Of a stretch of DNA of 10,363 nucleotides, positions 7,326-10,363 are shown in pieces. Position numbers and translations under genes: made by a program. Numbering within the stretch: the first letter of the stretch is position 1; every line of letters begins with the position of its first letter. Source of the DNA: Beroe ovata (taxonomy: Eukaryota; Ctenophora; Nuda; Beroida; Beroidae); assembly GCA_946803715.1 (NCBI GenBank), contig CAMPET010000661.1:1-10363 (forward strand), in the 5' to 3' direction. Under the pieces are notes generated by a model. The model searched no databases. It worked only from the letters and a program-made list of their open reading frames with translations, and was not told the DNA's origin.

Positions 7326-7358
7326 GGTGTGGCCACACCGACATATCTCTCGATATGT
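7326..7358. repeat. Variant palindrome pair, copy D
   Basis: GGTGTGGCCACACC (7326-7339) is again a perfect 14-bp palindrome although the sequence differs from A, B and C: A to G in the left arm is matched by T to C in the right arm. The following hairpin is also remodelled, from AACTC-GAT-GAGTT to ACATATC-TCTC-GATATGT (7341-7358), with a longer 7-bp stem. Confidence 0.85.
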
Positions 7359-7385
7359 TACTCGTATGTGAGCACTGTGATGCGT

Positions 7386-7935
7386 GATGAATGAGTGAAG
7401 TGAAATGTAAAGTGAAATGTAAAGTGAAATGCAAAGTGAAGTGAAATATAGTGTATTGTGATAAAGTATGAAGTATTGAAGAGAAGTGATAGAGTATTGA
7501 AATGAAGTGAGGGGGTTATGATAAGTATTATGATAAGTGATAATGTATTGAAGTGCTATGTATATGATATTGTGAAATGTATGATAAGTGATATGAGAAA
7601 GAATGGAGGGATAAGAAGGGGTAATGGGTAAGAAGGGATATCATTGGGGGGTAATGGTATGGAAGGGTATGATGGGAGTTGAAGATGATGATGTTGGGAT
7701 GATATTGTGATAAGTGTATTGAAGTTTAATGAGTTGTGAAATGTATGATATATGATATAAGAGAATGGAGGGTTCATTGGGGGTAAAACGGGATTCTAAG
7801 AGGATGAAAGGGGACGAAGAGTGGATTGAAGATATGTGGAATGATGTTGTGATAAGTTATGAGATATGTAAAGTGAAATGAGTATTGTGAAATGTATTAT
7901 GAGTATAAAGTGAATGAGAGAAATGATATTGATTT
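7386..7935 (+). repeat. C-poor purine-rich array, copy D
   Basis: AAAGTGAAATG(T/C) units at about 7398-7440, then ATTGAAATGAAGTG- and GATAAGT-type sequence. No C occurs on the + strand from 7433 to 7555. Confidence 0.8.
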
Positions 7936-8059
7936 GAGATGTGGAGACTGATGCGAGAGATGACAGTGACTCATATAGGTAACTTGCACATTCGACATTC
8001 GTACCACTGTGTAGATATATGTTTGTACCTACTGTCTATAGTTTTAAGAGGGAATGGTT

Positions 8060-8078
8060 ATTCTCAGCCAGTGAGAAT
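8060..8078. repeat. Hairpin in late island, copy D
   Basis: ATTCTCA-GCCAG-TGAGAAT, identical to copy B (5393-5411), although flanking positions differ. Confidence 0.8.
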
Positions 8079-8153
8079 GGTGTAGCAGACAGACCAAACT
8101 TGACTCTTCTGACGGACAACTTTACTACCACAATAATCTGCACTACTCTCACA

Positions 8154-8166
8154 CTGTTGGCAACAG
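8154..8166. repeat. CTGTTGGCAACAG dyad, copy D
   Basis: Identical to copy B (5488-5500). Confidence 0.75.
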
Positions 8167-8440
8167 CTCGCTGTGCGTGATTCGCGACCACTGCACAGTG
8201 AGCCACTGAGATGACAATTCCCTCGTCTATATACATGTATGTGTGATGTGTCGCATATAGATATTGTGTGTAAATATAAGTGTAAGTGTACGTGTTATAA
8301 TAAGTGGTTATGTAAGTGAGTCCAAGTGTAAGTCAGTGCGAGTGTAAGTGAGATATTGTAAGTGAGTGCATGACGTGCAAGTGCATATAAAGAAATGCAA
8401 GTGTAGGTGTATTGTGTAAGACGTGTGCGTGTATGTATGG

Positions 8441-8567
8441 TGAGAGATAGTTAGTTAATTCTCTTTTGACTCTGTTTACAAATAAATACGTCTTTTAATT
8501 GCGATCAATTTCGTCGTTCAACGACATCGTCAGGCTGTAACAAGAATACGCTATTATAATACGCTAA
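8441..8567 (-). mobile_element. Short insert, possible retroelement 3' tail, with 11-bp flanking repeat
   Basis: A 127-bp block of ordinary, non-repetitive composition interrupts the GTAAGTG/TGTATGTATGG tail. It is flanked by TGTATGTATGG at 8430-8440 and 8568-8578, as a target-site duplication would be. Read on the minus strand it contains GCCTGACGATGTCG, a short stem-loop (GTCG-TTGAA-CGAC) and GAAATTGATCG, then a T/A-rich end. Tails of the form CCTGA-GATG, stem-loop, GAAA are a texture I associate with 3' ends of some arthropod retroelements; this is recollection, not a match I could test. Reservations are that there is no poly(A) or simple tail at the presumed 3' end, and that the flanking repeat lies in DNA already rich in TGTATG. 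Confidence 0.45.
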
Positions 8568-8578
8568 TGTATGTATGG

Positions 8579-8880
8579 GTGCAATGTGCATGTGGTGTCT
8601 GCGTGTCAATGTGTAAGTATAACAAGATGTGTGGATGTATGACGTGTACTGTGTAAGTAAGTGTACTTGTAAATGTTTGTAAGTTCTAAAGTCAGTGTAT
8701 ACAATTTTGTAAAAGAGAACTTATAATTGAGTGTACCTACCTGCAATGTAATGTAATTTTATCTCTAAAACTACCGCATCAATTATAGTAGGGTGACGCA
8801 ATTTAGGACCACTTCGTAATGCATGATTCATCCTTGCAATGCGATGCATATGAAATTATCCTAGTCTATAGTTGTAAGTG
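8579..8880. other. Gene-free; end of GT-rich tail and AT-rich spacer
   Basis: Up to about 8720 the tail composition continues (GTGTAAGTA, GTGTGGATGTATG). From about 8720 to 8870 the sequence is more complex and AT-rich, with no repeat of the large unit and no plausible ORF. Confidence 0.5.
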
Positions 8881-8883
8881 CAA

Positions 8884-9045
8884 AAAGTTAATGTGAGTTG
8901 TAAGAGTAAGTAAGTTGTCAGTGTAAGACGTAAGTTGTAAGTGTAAGTTGTAAGTGTAAGTTGTTAGTGTGAGTTGTAAGTGTAAGTTGCCAGTGTAAGT
9001 CGTTAGTTGAGTTGTAAGTGTAAGTCGTCAGTGTAAGTGTGGCTA
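8884..9045 (+). repeat. 13-bp minisatellite, unit TTGTAAGTGTAAG
   Basis: Units of TTGTAAGTGTAAG with variants TTGTTAGTGTGAG, TTGCCAGTGTAAG and TCGTCAGTGTAAG, plus two shortened units. The + strand contains about fourteen GTAAGT hexamers between 8870 and 9045. It shares its core with the tails of copies B and D, so it may be an amplified remnant of the large unit's tail. Confidence 0.85.
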
Positions 9046-9365
9046 CCATAGCTTGTACTTGAAATATATAAATTCATCAATTATCACAATCACGAAATGA
9101 CGGTCGAAATTAGTGTACCATTACTTATACTCTATACTTTTACTCTATACTTTTACTCTAAGTCTATACTATTTACGTTGAATATTTTGAATGTTTGTCA
9201 AGATATAGTGGTGTTCTCACAACTCACAAGTGAACTGCACCATATGCCAATGTACCCACTACCCAGCCACCTTTCAGTGCATATCATATGTACCCATTCA
9301 GCCAACTCTTCCTAATCCACGGGTGTACTAGAACCATCTGTCATCATATGTCCACAAATAGCTGA
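9046..9365. other. Gene-free low-copy DNA
   Basis: AT-rich sequence whose + strand is rich in C, A and T, unlike the C-poor block upstream. The open frame at 9097-9315 translates a tandem repeat and has no recognisable content. Confidence 0.5.
9129..9160 (+). repeat. 13-bp tandem repeat, about 2.5 copies
   Basis: ACTCTATACTTTT at 9129-9141 and 9142-9154, then ACTCTA at 9155-9160. Confidence 0.8.
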
Positions 9366-9366
9366 N
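9366..9366. other. Single N
   Basis: It lies between two direct copies of ATAGCTGA (9358-9365 and 9372-9379), again suggesting a join or gap at a small repeat. Confidence 0.8.
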
Positions 9367-9743
9367 CACACATAGCTGATAGCACATGCATATTGCATAA
9401 CATATGCATACCTAGTGCATACTGTATGGTATCACAGACCAAGCTGATACAGAATGAGCTCCATCGTCTCACAGACAGCGGAAAAACTAGATTCACAGCC
9501 GATTGCGAGAGCATGACGCAACCAACAGTTGCTGGATCTGGCCGTGAACCTTCTCAAACTGTAAGAATGCTGGCATCAGTCGTCAGCCTAAGGTTATCAG
9601 TGACCAGTAACCCCGGGAGCCTACAAGCCAGATAAGTGGAGACAGTAATAGAGTCACTCACTGATTTGGTTAATTGCAATGGAGGATCATCGAGTTTCGC
9701 ATGGAATCAACATGAGACAAACACCTCCCATTATCATGGAGAC
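9367..9743. other. Low-copy DNA, no recognised gene
   Basis: It includes a 7-bp stem, TGCATAT (9387-9393) with ATATGCA (9402-9408). From about 9430 the base composition becomes balanced, and an 80-codon + frame (9393-9635) has mixed residues rather than low complexity. I do not recognise its product, and I see no clear splice-site or start context that would support a gene. Confidence 0.4.
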
Positions 9744-9744
9744 N
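9744..9744. other. Single N
   Basis: It lies between ATGGAGAC and GACCCCTCG; no flanking repeat was noticed. Confidence 0.8.
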
Positions 9745-10363
9745 GACCCCTCGTGTTAACGGAGTGACCTGGCACACAGCCTTCTTATTGGTCGAAAAGC
9801 GTGATTAAAGGTCACGTGGTATGAAGTTCCTTAAAAATTGACCTTTTCGGAAAATTCTTTGACAACAACTGTTCTATGGGTGAATGTGCCGTGAAATTAG
9901 CTCGTAATAACACTCGTAGTAGAAACTCGTGCCTTCGGCACTCGTTTCTAGTACTCGTGGTATTACTACACAAATATAACAGATCGTGAACTGTGTTAAT
10001 TGCGATTTGGCGATCGGTTTTTCACTTGCATAAAGGACTCAGATGAGCCGAAATTCATAATAATCTCACTTGAAAAAATATTTGCATTAATATCAGTATT
10101 TGAGAAAATCGCGGAACTGGCATTGGCATTAATGCACATTAACACACTAGGCCAGGGCATTAGTTTGGTCGTCAGGGAAGTAATTCCCAAAAAGGCGATT
10201 CCACTTCCACGGTACTCGTTTAGGTCCCCAGAAACACCTCCTAAGTTTGTCGCGGTCTACGAGGTGAAGAAATGCCATTTCTGGACCACGCCCATCTCGA
10301 CCGTGGGAAATTTTTCCATTTCCTTCAGGAAAGGAGTAGAGGGGCAAATGAGGGCACCAAAAT
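9745..10363. other. Low-copy DNA containing a foldback; no recognised gene
   Basis: Balanced composition, distinct from the large repeat. Apart from the foldback at 9904-9966 I see only two short minus-strand frames (9996-10190 and 10147-10347). They overlap each other and have no recognisable motif. A fragment of a transposon is possible but cannot be shown. Confidence 0.4.
9904..9966. repeat. Symmetrical foldback with four ACTCGT boxes
   Basis: A gapless 63-bp inverted repeat centred on GCC-TTC-GGC (9931-9939). Of 30 opposed positions, 24 pair. ACTCGT occurs four times in the same orientation (9912-9917, 9925-9930, 9940-9945, 9953-9958), placed symmetrically about the centre. Because AC--GT is itself symmetrical, each opposed pair of boxes aligns and leaves only the two central TC positions unpaired. 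It could be the core of a foldback transposon or a protein-binding array. Confidence 0.8.

Larger units (their letters stand above)
6525..8700 (+). repeat. Compound repeat, copy D (head missing)
   Basis: It starts within the end of the head module, matching B from 3829 on. It then runs through the GT array (about 6590-6865), conserved island (about 6895-6997), TATTGTCGTA array (about 6998-7290), a variant palindrome island (about 7291-7385), purine-rich array (about 7386-7935), hairpin island (about 7940-8235) and GTAAGTG-rich tail (from about 8262). The tail is interrupted by a 127-bp insert (8441-8567). Beyond 8360 no second copy is available for comparison, so the right edge of the unit is a guess from composition. 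This is the most diverged copy in the palindrome island and one of the two that contain the late island. Confidence 0.75.

Noticed and set aside
8480-8545. Hammerhead-ribozyme-like string on the minus strand (CTGACGA, stem-loop, GAAA, AATTG-ATCG-CAATT)
   Set aside because: The core strings and a stem III-like hairpin are there. But an extra U separates CTGACGA from stem II, and the sequences that should form stem I (before CTGACGA and after the presumed cleavage site) are not complementary.
8884-9045. Telomeric repeat
   Set aside because: The unit TTGTAAGTGTAAG is not TTAGG or TTAGGG and is internal and degenerate. I see no run of canonical telomere units.
9393-9635. 80-codon plus-strand frame with mixed residues
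   Set aside because: It has better complexity than the others but no recognisable domain, no supporting splice or start context, and no second copy to test conservation.
10147-10347. 66-codon minus-strand frame, overlapped by another at 9996-10190
   Set aside because: Short and without recognisable motif; a transposon fragment cannot be excluded but is not supported.

Overview
The window looks like non-coding, repeat-dominated nuclear DNA from a eukaryote, most likely an arthropod. The insect (possibly hemipteran) attribution is only an impression from overall texture. Supporting this are long AT-rich stretches, kilobase-scale tandem repeats built from nested short arrays, foldback elements, five isolated N characters and the absence of any credible bacterial-style gene. 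I recognise no protein-coding gene, tRNA or rRNA. The reading frames of 60-215 codons fall mostly inside low-complexity arrays. Where two repeat copies can be compared codon by codon, the differences are mainly amino-acid changing.

Layout. (1) 1-685: GC-rich foldback region with a direct module, a larger inverted module around a central palindrome, three copies of a GCCGCGAAGCGGC hairpin and alternating CG tracts. (2) 645-1265: no gene; the later part is strongly G-poor on the + strand. (3) 1266-8700: four partial or near-complete copies (A 1266-3205, B 3207-5908, C 5910-6523, D 6525 to about 8700) of a compound repeat at least 2.7 kb long. Its order is: head; GT-rich array; conserved island; TATTGTCGTA array; island with a perfect 14-bp palindrome; C-free purine-rich array; island with two hairpins; GTAAGTG-rich tail. 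(4) 8441-8567: a short insert in the tail of copy D, flanked by an 11-bp direct repeat. (5) 8880-9050: a 13-bp minisatellite dense in GTAAGT. (6) 9051-10363: lower-copy DNA with a 13-bp tandem repeat and a symmetrical foldback at 9904-9966.

The pieces do not form a pathway. The most informative signals are structural. The palindrome of the large repeat has changed on both arms in copy D while staying perfectly symmetrical. Copy C is base-for-base like copy A over about 512 bp and then becomes B-like. Two of the five N characters sit exactly where repeat copies change, so copy number and order in the real genome are uncertain.
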